Position numbers and translations under genes: made by a program
Shown: in pieces, positions 55,427 through 64,000 of the stretch
Numbering within the stretch: position 1 is the first letter of the stretch
How the letters are laid out: each line of letters opens with the position of its first letter
The notes under the pieces: generated by a model
Database searches by the model: none
What the model saw: the letters and a program-made list of their open reading frames with translations, nothing else
Told to the model about the DNA's origin: nothing
Assembly (NCBI GenBank): GCA_047404195.1
Contig: JBDOIU010000003.1
Location: forward strand, 1 to 64,000
Direction: 5' to 3'
Origin: JAJRRL01 sp047404195
Lineage (GTDB): Bacteria > Pseudomonadota > Gammaproteobacteria > JAJRRL01
DNA: 64,000 nt

Positions 55427-55516
55427 TTGTATCAGGTAGTTACACAGTCTGTATAGTCGTCACAAAAAAAACAAAATAATATCAATTAAATTGATACAAC
55501 CCATTGAAGTGTATCA
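55427..55516. promoter_or_regulatory. Operator-like repeats in divergent intergenic region
   Basis: TTGTATCA at 55427-55434, its reverse complement TGATACAA at 55492-55499, and GTGTATCA at 55509-55516 are three related half-sites. A perfect palindrome ATCAATTAAATTGAT covers 55481-55495. They lie between the repressor and the LuxR-HTH gene and are probably bound by one of these two regulators. Confidence 0.5.
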
Positions 55517-55625
55517 CTTTTTGATGCAAGATAGCAATTACTGGGGTTGATAGTGTGTCACCCAGGCATAATAGGGTCTCTTAGAGGCCTAAAATTCTCA
55601 ACCTATACTATATAAGGAAATTGCC

Positions 55626-56048
55626 ATGGGATCTTATATGACTGCCGCCTTACGCCATAGATCATTTGGTTCTGTTGATCATTGGAAGTTATTATCCATC
55701 CACACAGACCCTGATATGGTGAGTTACCAGGTTGAGAAGAAGGGATTGCAGGAAAAAAGGCGGCGTGAACGTGTACCTGTGAGTATGAGTCAATACGAGG
55801 GTGTTTATTTTACGTGGCGTCAATCACAATGCATGCTTTACTTTCTGGATGGTCTTACACAGCAGGAAGTTGCAGGTCGATTGGGGATTTCCTTGCGCAC
55901 AATAGAGCGCTATACGAAAGATATGTGCATGAAAATGAAGTGTCGCGATAAAGGGCATCTAATTAATACGGTCTGCAAAACTGAATTTAGACAGATTGCT
56001 GAAGATATGCGTAAGCTTGTTGAGCAAGAGTCTGAGGATAGTGCATAG
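55626..56048 (+). CDS. Stand-alone LuxR-type HTH regulator
   Basis: This 140-aa protein has AAGGAAATTGCC before the ATG. The C-terminal LuxR/GerE HTH is clear at about residues 70-130: QSQCMLYFLDGLTQQEVAGRL, GISLRTIERYTKDMCMKMKC. The first 70 residues are short and basic (KKGLQEKRRRERVP) and do not form a ligand domain or receiver. Together with the autoinducer-like protein at 54117 it could make a two-protein version of a LuxR receptor. It faces away from the S24-like repressor across a shared regulatory region. Confidence 0.85.
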   Translation: MGSYMTAALRHRSFGSVDHWKLLSIHTDPDMVSYQVEKKGLQEKRRRERVPVSMSQYEGVYFTWRQSQCMLYFLDGLTQQEVAGRLGISLRTIERYTKDMCMKMKCRDKGHLINTVCKTEFRQIAEDMRKLVEQESEDSA

Positions 56049-56182
56049 CCAGTTTGTTTGTGACTGATAATTTATTTTGTGTGTAACGCTGAAATGTTTA
56101 GTGAAAAGTTAAGCCGAGCCGACATTTTTATCTCAGTAATATGTGTGCTAGCTTGATAATATTTCTACCTTAGGAGGAACTT

Positions 56183-56545
56183 ATGTTCAAAAAAATATGC
56201 CTTGTCTCGTTACTTGCTTTGGCTTCTTCGGCTGCTTTTGCTTCATCTGACCTAAAATGCCATGACAGTGAAACTAAAATTTATGTCAAAAATCTTTCAC
56301 CGGCCTCAATCACTGTTGATGGTGCCCATGGGGCAAATTTGCCGACTGTGCTGATTAATGATAGTCATGCCGACTGCTATAACACTGATTTTGATCACGT
56401 GAAAGTGAATGTGCTTTTTCACAATAAATTCGATCAAATAGTGGATGGATCATTTAATGAGGTAATATGTGAGGGCTACTTTAAGAATTTTGCTTGCTAT
56501 GCAGTGTCTGTTCCTCAAGCAATATTAGACAAGCAGTCAGGCTGA
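56183..56545 (+). CDS. Small secreted protein with four cysteines
   Basis: This 120-aa protein has AGGAGG before the ATG. The Sec signal peptide MFKKICLVSLLALASSAAFA is cleaved after AFA, giving a mature protein of about 100 aa with four Cys (CHDSETK, DCYN, VICEG, NFACY), likely two periplasmic disulfides. The pattern KIYVKNLSPASITVDG suggests a beta-sandwich. No family recognised. It is followed by a strong terminator, so it is a single-gene unit. Confidence 0.8.
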   Translation: MFKKICLVSLLALASSAAFASSDLKCHDSETKIYVKNLSPASITVDGAHGANLPTVLINDSHADCYNTDFDHVKVNVLFHNKFDQIVDGSFNEVICEGYFKNFACYAVSVPQAILDKQSG

Positions 56546-56924
56546 TACACCATTTGCTACTCTTTGTAGCCAGTGAAAGAGCGTTGATATCATTACGATA
56601 TCAGCGCTTTTTTTTTGCCTGTATTTGCCCAAACAGAGATGCAACCTAATACAGCTTGTTTTCCTCTGATGGAGTGAGTTAAGTTTGTACAAGTTTATCC
56701 CGGTTTTGGGGCAAAGGTCGCCTATTTTTTTGTTCTACTTAAGCTACTGATTCTTTGTGGTATTCACATTACATTGCATAATTATGGTGCATATCTTCAG
56801 GTCAAATACCGATAAAAACGGGAAAAATTGCAACTTTTGGTCTACATTTTGAGTATAGGGATCCAGTTTTTTGAGGCCCTTGCAGCCAAGATAACGATAT
56901 TGGTAACCGACAAAGGAGGGTGCC
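56546..56924. other. Intergenic region before clpA, with terminator at its start
   Basis: Apart from the hairpin at 56580-56607 I see no gene here. clpS, which usually precedes clpA, is not found on either strand. An AT-rich stretch around 56750-56790 (with ATTCACATTACATTGCATAAT) may hold the clpA promoter. Confidence 0.45.
56580..56616 (+). terminator. Intrinsic terminator after secreted-protein gene
   Basis: AGCGTTGATATC, loop ATTAC, GATATCAGCGCT, then a run of T. It is a 12-bp stem with one G-T wobble, ending the small secreted-protein transcript. Confidence 0.9.
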
Positions 56925-59216
56925 ATGTTTGGAAGAACATTAGAACAAGTTTTAAGTGCAATTTTTGAGTTTGCGCGTGCTAAGCGTCATCGTTTTGTGA
57001 CTTTGGAGCATTTGCTACTGGCATTGCTAGATAATCCAGAGGCGCGTGCATTGCTAGAGGCATGTGGTGCGAACATTGAGCGTTTGCGCACCAGTCTGGA
57101 TATCTATATTGAAGAGAATACAGCGCATATGCTACCGGCAGAAAAACAAGATATTCAGCCCAACCTAGATTTTCAAATCGTCATGCAACATGCCATTGAA
57201 GAGGTGAAGCGCGCTGGTGGTGATACGGTGACGGGTGTTAATGTGCTATTGGCAATTTTCAGCGAGCGTGATTCGCAGTCAGTTTACTTTCTTAGTCAGG
57301 AAAATGTCACACATGCTAGCGCACTCAGTTATAGTTTGGGTGGAATGAGTAAGGCATCAGGGTTTCCGAATAAGGATATCAATCCATTCCAAGATTTAGC
57401 AGAGGGTGCGGACCTATCACCACCGCCATTAGTGCGGCAAGAAGAGAATATCACTGATCTCTATACAACAAATTTGAATGAGAAAGCCGCTTTGGGAAAT
57501 ATTGATCCACTCATCGGCCGCTCAGAAGAGTTGAAGAGGGCAATGCAAGTATTATCGAGGCGCAATAAAAATAATCCGCTCTTTGTTGGAGAGGCGGGCG
57601 TTGGTAAAACAGCTGTCGCTGAGGGGATTGCACAGCTCATTGTCGATAAAAAAGTACCTGATTCAATGCTGGGCTGTACTGTCTATTCACTCGATTTAGG
57701 GGTTTTACTCGCGGGTACAAAATATCGTGGTGATTTCGAAAAACGTTTCAAAGCCATTCTCAAGGCACTGAATAAGCAAACAGGTGCGATTGTTTTTATT
57801 GATGAGATTCATAATCTGATCGGTGCGGGTTCTGCTACTGGTGGCACTTTAGATGCATCTAACCTGATTAAGCCACTGCTTTCATCCGGTGAATTGCGAT
57901 GTATGGGGGCAACAACATATGAAGAGTACCGCAAATATTTTGTGAAAGATGCCGCACTGAGTCGCCGTTTTCAGAAAATAGATATCAGTGAGCCAACACA
58001 AAAGGAAACAACACAAATTTTGCATGGCATAAAGGGTCGCTATGAGTTATACCACCATATCCGTTATTCTGATGAGTCAATTGATCGTGCAGCTGAGTTG
58101 TCAGCACGTTACTTGCCAGACAGACATATGCCTGATAAAGCCATTGATTTATTAGATGAGGCAGGTGCATGCCAACATATTTACTCAGAGAAAAAACGTG
58201 TGAAAGAGATCACGCGTAAAGAGATAGACGAAGTGTTTTCAGGGATAGCACGCATTCCTATTAATGATCTTCAGCAAAGCGATAAGAATATGCTGTGTGC
58301 TCTGTCATTAAAACTTAAAAAATTAATTTTTGGGCAGGATCATGCGGTTGAGAAAATATGCAATAGTATTAAATTATCTCGCTCGGGCTTGGCAAGACCC
58401 GATAAACCTGTGGGATCGTTTTTACTGATTGGTCCAACGGGGGTTGGTAAGACTGCACTGATGCACTCATTGAGTGAGGAGTTGAATATTGAATTCCTAC
58501 GATTTGATATGTCAGAATATATGGAGAAGCATTCTATATCTAAGTTGATCGGTGCACCTCCGGGTTACGTCGGTTTCGATGAGGGTGGTATGTTGTCTGA
58601 GGCTGTCAGAAAGCATCCGCATGCAGTTTTACTGCTTGATGAGATCGAAAAAGCACACAGCGATATCTACAATATTTTATTACAAGTCATGGATTACGGG
58701 CATCTCACAGATTCAAATGGTATGACCATTGACTTTAGGCATGTTATTATCGCTATGACAAGTAACGTTGGTTCTGATTGCATGGAGAAAAATACCATTG
58801 GCTTCTCGGGTGGTGATGAGGTTCATGGTGTAGAAGAAGCTATTAAGCGCGTCTTTTCACCGGAATTTAGAAATCGCTTAGATGATATCGTTCAGTTTGA
58901 CTACTTAGGTGAAAAAGTCATCATGAAAGTGGTTGATAAGTTCATTAAAGAGCTAAGACAGCAAATGAAGGCTAAAGAGATGAAGCTGAGTATCTCATCT
59001 GCTGCTAAGAAGCTGCTAGCAACATTGGGTTATGACAAAAAGATGGGAGCGCGTCCAATGTCACGTGTTATCCAAGAAAAGATTCGTTTACCCATTGCAG
59101 AGCTTTTGCTGGATGAGGATGATGAGTCAAACATTCAGCAGGTTAATGTGGGTGTAAACAAGGGTGAGCTTGTCATTACTGTGCAGAAGAAAAACGAGCT
59201 CATGGCAGTAGACTAG
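56925..59216 (+). CDS. clpA: ATP-dependent Clp protease ATP-binding subunit ClpA
   Basis: This 763-aa AAA+ unfoldase has AAAGGAGGG before the ATG. The N-domain (MFGRTLEQVLSAIFEFA, FVTLEHLLLALLDN) binds adaptor and substrate. D1 has Walker A GEAGVGKTAVAEGIA and Walker B AIVFIDEIHNL with the GAGSATGG loop. D2 has GPTGVGKTALMHSLS, VLLLDEIEKAH, the GYVG pore loop in PPGYVGFDEGG, and sensor 2 in KKMGARPMSR. The ClpP-docking loop contains IGF (E. coli IGL), so a ClpP partner is expected. Length equals E. coli ClpA. Confidence 0.97.
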   Translation: MFGRTLEQVLSAIFEFARAKRHRFVTLEHLLLALLDNPEARALLEACGANIERLRTSLDIYIEENTAHMLPAEKQDIQPNLDFQIVMQHAIEEVKRAGGDTVTGVNVLLAIFSERDSQSVYFLSQENVTHASALSYSLGGMSKASGFPNKDINPFQDLAEGADLSPPPLVRQEENITDLYTTNLNEKAALGNIDPLIGRSEELKRAMQVLSRRNKNNPLFVGEAGVGKTAVAEGIAQLIVDKKVPDSMLGCTVYSLDLGVLLAGTKYRGDFEKRFKAILKALNKQTGAIVFIDEIHNLIGAGSATGGTLDASNLIKPLLSSGELRCMGATTYEEYRKYFVKDAALSRRFQKIDISEPTQKETTQILHGIKGRYELYHHIRYSDESIDRAAELSARYLPDRHMPDKAIDLLDEAGACQHIYSEKKRVKEITRKEIDEVFSGIARIPINDLQQSDKNMLCALSLKLKKLIFGQDHAVEKICNSIKLSRSGLARPDKPVGSFLLIGPTGVGKTALMHSLSEELNIEFLRFDMSEYMEKHSISKLIGAPPGYVGFDEGGMLSEAVRKHPHAVLLLDEIEKAHSDIYNILLQVMDYGHLTDSNGMTIDFRHVIIAMTSNVGSDCMEKNTIGFSGGDEVHGVEEAIKRVFSPEFRNRLDDIVQFDYLGEKVIMKVVDKFIKELRQQMKAKEMKLSISSAAKKLLATLGYDKKMGARPMSRVIQEKIRLPIAELLLDEDDESNIQQVNVGVNKGELVITVQKKNELMAVD

Positions 59217-59789
59217 TAGTCACTCCCAATTGCATAGCGCAGTTACTCATAAATTATAAAGTGCTGCTCAGATTCATGTGGTCTGGCGTGGCATAACCCG
59301 ATGCGTGTCTATAGTCAATTTCAATATGACAATGTGTATTGCTGATGGCTCACTGTTTAGCGCTGCTCCTATCATATTTATGTGAAAAATTCCACATCTA
59401 AGTTGTACGATAATTATTTGTTACCAGCAATAATAAATTGATAATGCCATTTCTCACAATTTTAAGTGTCCAGATCACTGCACTGTATGGCCAGGAATAT
59501 GCTTCAAAGCATATTTGGGCGTGTTGTGACTGATTAATTGGCTAAACAGGTGCACAGAGAGTGGTACAGTCTGTTATTTTTAGTTAATTATAGGTATTTC
59601 ATACCCTTTTTAGTGATGGTTTATTCATATAAATTCTATCTAGCTTTAGTTAATGCCATGCGGTGATTGGGGCATGAAAGTGTCATCATACTGCAATTAA
59701 TTAACTGATGGATATGAGTCAGCAAGTGATGATGATATTGCTCATATGTATTTTGGAGTCTCATCGCTGACAATATAAGGATTTTATAA
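59217..59789. other. 573-bp AT-rich intergenic region
   Basis: It lies between clpA and the RHS-like pseudogene. It is AT-rich with many stops in all frames. No gene, tRNA or clear terminator seen. Its 3' end provides AAGG before the start codon at 59790. Confidence 0.4.
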
Positions 59790-62700
59790 TGCCAGTTAAA
59801 CACCCAATTTCATTTATCAGTTCATTAACACTTGGACTAGAGCATTCATCTCATCAGCTTGTTGGCAATGTGATGCCAGCTCACACACTTGGCCTTGCTG
59901 AGATTCAGCTCATTACAATATATTTAATAAAAACACGTGTATCTTAGATACGGCGGCTATATTTGAACATACGTGTCGAATAGTACATTTAGGTTATGTA
60001 TTTAATTCAGCAGACAAAGTACAGCCATGGCAGTTCATGTTAGAGCAGCTGATGACATTACCCAGCGTGACTGCAAAGGATGGAGATCATTGCATGTTGC
60101 GAACCTTAACGGGCTCCTTGGTTACTTATACGTTTGATGCAAAGAACAACAGATATGTAGAAAGCGACTTCGGTGACGCTAGAAACATCATGTATTTTGA
60201 TAAAGCAAAACAATTTTGGATACTATATAACGCTGAAACCCAGCAACGCTTGGTGTTTGACATGCAGGGCCGTTTGCATAGTGCGTATAAAGATGGTCTT
60301 GATGTGTGTCAATATGAATATGATAAAAGTGGCAGACTGATAACAATCACACCAGCATCTGATCCAGCAACAGCGAGAAGCTATGTCGTTTCGTATGCTG
60401 ACAACAGTGTCGGTGACCTTGTTTCAATTTCCATTGTGTCTAAGAAGAACACAATGCTGCTTCGCGAGTACCAATTTAATAAAGCGGGCATGTTGCAAAC
60501 AACAAGTGTTATTAACAGGTCGATAATCAGCTTAGTTTGGGCTCTGCTGATGCAGCTTGTCAGGTTGAATATCAGTATGAACATAATACTGCTGGGCTTA
60601 TTTCACAAATAGCGCAGGCTGATGGCAGTATGCTGAGGTTTAATCATGATTCAACAGACATGAGCCTCACTTCATTGACCATTGGTCAGGGAGAAGATGC
60701 CTATGATATTTTATGTGACTTTTCACAATTCAACAAAGGAAAAGTATCATTCTCTTTGACCGGTGATGGTACGAGGTCAATAATCTTCGATCCAAAATCG
60801 GCATTGATTTCAAGTGTCACTGATTGCTTATCAGATGTCCTGTGTGCACATAAGACGCGTCTATTGGCAAAATCTGCAAGGACCACACCAGGGCATTATC
60901 GTGCAGTTGGTGAGTCTGCAGCAGAAGTGACATCATATGAGTACGATAATGGTCGCTTATTATCGAAAACAAGCCCTAATGGTAAAGTGATAAAGTGGGA
61001 GCGAGAGACTAATAAAGATTTAATCGCATGCGGTATGGTGTCACAGCAGCAAGATGGTGCTATAACAACCACATACAAGAATGACGTTCTTTCAGGTACC
61101 GTGCGTTGTACAAGTATCTCTACAGTCTTGTCATCGGATTCTGTGAGTACCAGAACCTTCGTCTTCAAAAGTGCTGGTACTCGGCCAGACTTCCTGGCGG
61201 ATACACTTGTACATATGCAGTATGGTGTGTCAGCAGATGGGCGAGTCACGCAGTATGATGTAGATCCACAATCTGGCCTGGTGCAATCAACCAGGCACTT
61301 CACTGGTATGACATCTGCTACCAGCGGTCAAGATCTTGATGCTTGGTCAAAATCAGAAATTACCGCAAAGCGTTTTTCATTGACACAAGTCATGCATATC
61401 AACGGTACGAGAAAGTTACAATCACAAATCGAATTTTACACAGTAACAGCAAATGGAGAAGGTGTCCGAGATCAAAATACCAAGTATGTTGCATTCGAAT
61501 ATGATGATCTGTATCAATGTTGTAACACCATCACTACTCGGCAATGGGTTCCAGGTGACGACCCGATAACGTTTTCTGAAAGCCAGGTGTACAATGAGCT
61601 TGGTCAATGTGTTCAGCGATCAGAAGATGCCCTTATTATTAATGAAGACGATTTTTGGCAAAATCAAAAAATTTCAGTATCGCGTCAGTCTTATACGGAG
61701 CAAACAACATACTCTAATACACCTGATGACAAGGGGCATCGTAGTACGACGTTCGTTCATGTTAACAATCGTATCGACCAAAGCATAGAGACTTTGAAGG
61801 TTTGTATGATCTCTAGCAGCTCAACCGATCCAGATTCCCGTGAATCAAGAACAACAGCAGTGGTATACAATAAAGTTGGACAAAGATGGAAGGTGACCAA
61901 TGAAGCTGGTGCTGATTCGTACGAGTATTATGATTCGTTGGGTAGATTGATTTTCGAGGTCAATGCCCTTGGTGTCGTAACAGCTCACAATTATCAGGTC
62001 ATACACCTGATGCAGGCTAAAACAAGGTATGCCAACATAATTGATGTAACAAAATTGGATGTGACATCATTGGCGTCATTGCTATCACAAATTACGCCCG
62101 ATTTAGTCAATGATCGAGTAACCTATGAGTTTTTAGATTGTCATGACCAAGTTCGTTTCAAGGTTGATGAAAAGGGATATGTCATCGAGTATCGTTATGA
62201 CCAGCAGAAAAATAAAATAGCACGGATTAGATATACTGCTGCCATTTCAGCTGATACGCTATATGCATGGCTAGCCGGTACTACGCTTTCCATGCCAGGC
62301 CCAACAGATACAACTCCAATCACGACAGCATCGCAGGCAGATTATCTCGTCGACACATATTACTATAATCATGACTGTATTGAGGTTATGCATATCAGCC
62401 CGTCGGGATGGGTGACTTGTACTGATTATGACGGTGCGTTGAATGTTATACGAACTGTAAAATGCGCTCAAAGATACCAGGGAGTAATGCCAGAAGGGGC
62501 ATTACCTAAGGTCGCATACGACGCATCAAAAGACATATATGAATTTTCATTTTATGATCGCATGAATCGCATGCAGTTAAGCGTTAATGCTAGAGGTGCG
62601 CACAAGCAGTTTTCACATTATTTATCTGATAATGTAAGCATCGAAATTCATTATGGAAAAATGATAGACATTGCTGCTTTGATAGCATCGAAAAGCCACG

Positions 62701-63782
62701 TTGCGCCCACTCTACCTGCGCCTGATGCGTCTGACCGAACAATCACAAGGTCATATGATTATAGTGACCGAGAAATACTGACGAGATCCACCACAGGGGA
62801 ATCCAGTTTTACTGTTTATGATGCAATGGGGTCCAAATGCGCGCATGTTGTCTATGATTCAGCAAGATTAGGTGACCTAAGTGGCGACGCTTTGCGTTCA
62901 AACCACAGTGTATATAACCTGTGGCAGGAAGAAATAGCCTGTAATTCACCGGCAACAGAGAAACTGCTTCTTAGCATCTTGTCTGATAAAACCAAATCAC
63001 CTTCGGCCAGACAGCAATTGGTGGACATGCACTGGCAACAATGCTGTATACGAAAGCAGTATGATAAGGGTGGTTTGTTGCTCAAAAAGTTTAATACCAA
63101 AAATGACACAACCGAGGATAACTTGGGTGCAACTATTTATTACTACGACAAGCTCTCACGTCTCACATTTATCGTTGGTGCAAGTGGCCAAGTTACTGCG
63201 CATGAATATACAGTATTTAATGAGCGATCAAGTATTCGTCAGGTTGCTAAAGACTTTGATGTTGATGGCAGAGTTTACTTTGCACTACGTGGTGGTTAAC
63301 AGACATCTCAATCGGTGTCTGTACTGACACAGAATTACTCAGATAATGATGATACATTGACGACAAATTTATTCGATCTTCGCGGTGACAGGCTGCTATT
63401 GACAAACCCTGAGGGGTATAAAACGAGCTTTAAGACAGATGTCTTTCACCGATGTACTGTGCAAAAACAATCGCGCATGTCAAAGAACAGTGGCGATGTC
63501 ATCACCGAATATGACTTTGACACTGAAGGTAATGAAACAAGCAAATCACGTTCAGATGCCGCAGGCACGGTTTCATTGTCAACGCATCGAGCATATGATC
63601 ATCCGCTTAATGTGCTTACTTCTCGCACAGATGCCATGGGTATGCAAACAGTATTTGTTCTGGATTGTTGTGGTAATATAGTGAGTGAGGGATCACCAAA
63701 TGGTCCCAGCGCTGGATCTTTCTTCGACACGATTGACAGATCACAGTATATTGCCAGCCCTACATCGAATCGAGACATCTGA
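59790..63782 (+). pseudogene. RHS/YD-repeat protein gene, broken by frameshifts and a stop
   Basis: An ATG at 59790 (AAGGATTTTATA before it) opens MPVKHPISFISSLTLGLEHS in frame, then coding moves to another frame between about 59902 and 59948 (HYNIFNKNTCILDTAAIFEH). That frame runs on to about 60515, where coding moves again to QVDNQLSLGSADAACQVEYQYEHNTAG and continues for about 920 codons. YD-type units are plentiful: YDNGRLLSKTSPNGKVIKWE, YEYYDSLGRLIFEVNALGVV, YRYDQQKNKIARIRY, YYYDKLSRLTFIVGASGQVT. A TAA at 63297 interrupts this frame, but the same frame resumes and runs to 63782 with YDFDTEGNETSKSRSD and related units. RHS/Tc-type proteins form a shell around a C-terminal toxin. This copy cannot make a full-length product as sequenced. 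Confidence 0.85.
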
Positions 63783-64000
63783 CTTGCAAGAACTAAAGCT
63801 TGATAACAACGAGCTTTCATACTTCGGAGAGGTTGTTCGCTTTCCTGAAGCGCTTGCTTTGCAAGCTATTTCGCTGGCATATAATGACTTTATATCAGGC
63901 ACATCTGGTATTCAATTGCTATTAAAACGTGATGCGGTACGGTCAGTAGACTTATCAATGATTGATGTTCCTGACTACGAAAGGGCGGCATTATTCGATG
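63748..64000 (+). CDS. LRR-like open frame continuing past right edge
   Basis: From about 63748 a different frame is open to the window end: SDLQELKLDNNELSYFGEVV, FPEALALQAISLAYNDFISG, then GIQLLLKRDAVRSVDLSMID. The L-x-x-L-x-L-x-x-N-x-L pattern resembles one leucine-rich repeat and perhaps a second. It overlaps the end of the YD-repeat frame, so it is either the frameshifted continuation of the same polypeptide (its C-terminal tip domain) or the beginning of a new gene. No start codon with a Shine-Dalgarno is evident, favouring the first. Partial, tentative. Confidence 0.4.
   Translation, partial: MLPALHRIETSDLQELKLDNNELSYFGEVVRFPEALALQAISLAYNDFISGTSGIQLLLKRDAVRSVDLSMIDVPDYERAALFD

Overview
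The window looks like a chromosomal segment of a host-associated gammaproteobacterium, most like the Legionellales (Legionella/Coxiella/Rickettsiella/Berkiella relatives). Three things suggest this. The housekeeping genes occur in gammaproteobacterial orders (leuS-lptE-holA-nadD, hflK-hflC, lipB-lipA, an addA/addB-like pair). There is an LssY-type DedA/PAP2 fusion. Large orphan proteins with eukaryote-like features (RAP domain, serpin, cytosolic 5'-nucleotidase fold, lysine-rich NLS-like tracts, glycine-rich membrane hairpins) are scattered between the housekeeping genes. The taxon is inferred from gene content only; there is no rRNA in the window.

Layout. 1-1000: mobile debris, with the 5' part of a reverse-transcriptase-like gene running off the left edge and a decayed IS3-type orfA. 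1.0-2.6 kb: a YdcF-like/NAD-epimerase fusion. 2.8-7.7 kb: hflC-hflK, def, tRNA-Leu(CAG), ung, rlpA and rlmB. 7.7-12 kb: two orphan proteins of 1064 and 239 aa, the second an internal duplication. 12.1-20.2 kb: nicotinamide phosphoribosyltransferase (nadV type) with an 18-bp perfect palindrome just upstream, an orphan downstream of argS, argS, lipB-lipA, and a DedA-PAP2-LssY protein. 20.2-26.2 kb: a small beta-barrel protein whose signal peptide lacks a normal start codon, then two large proteins sharing a membrane-hairpin domain. 26.3-31 kb: the leuS-lptE-holA-nadD operon, with leuS broken at a T8 run. 31.2-40.3 kb: an orphan TraI_2/MobH-like protein, POT transporter, GNAT, recJ, an acidic repeat protein, tRNA-Asn, aspartate aminotransferase and a lysine-rich orphan. 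40.4-53.1 kb: RAP-domain protein, comF, EamA exporter behind a G14 tract, 5'-nucleotidase, serpin, and the addA/addB-like pair. 53.1-56.6 kb: an AT-rich gap with DnaA-box-like sites, then a regulatory island (thioesterase, stand-alone autoinducer-binding-like domain, S24-type repressor lacking its catalytic residues, stand-alone LuxR-type HTH, small secreted protein). 56.9-59.2 kb: clpA. 59.8-64 kb: an RHS/YD-repeat gene broken by at least two frameshifts and a stop codon, merging at the right edge into an LRR-like reading frame.

The housekeeping genes cover DNA repair (ung, recJ, addAB), translation (argS, leuS, def, rlmB, two tRNAs), NAD metabolism (nadD, nadV), lipoate synthesis, LPS transport (lptE) and proteolysis (hflKC, clpA). 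The accessory genes mostly carry their own strong Shine-Dalgarno sequences and sit singly between conserved genes, a pattern common for effector-like genes in intracellular bacteria. No secretion apparatus is visible here, so effector status is inference only.
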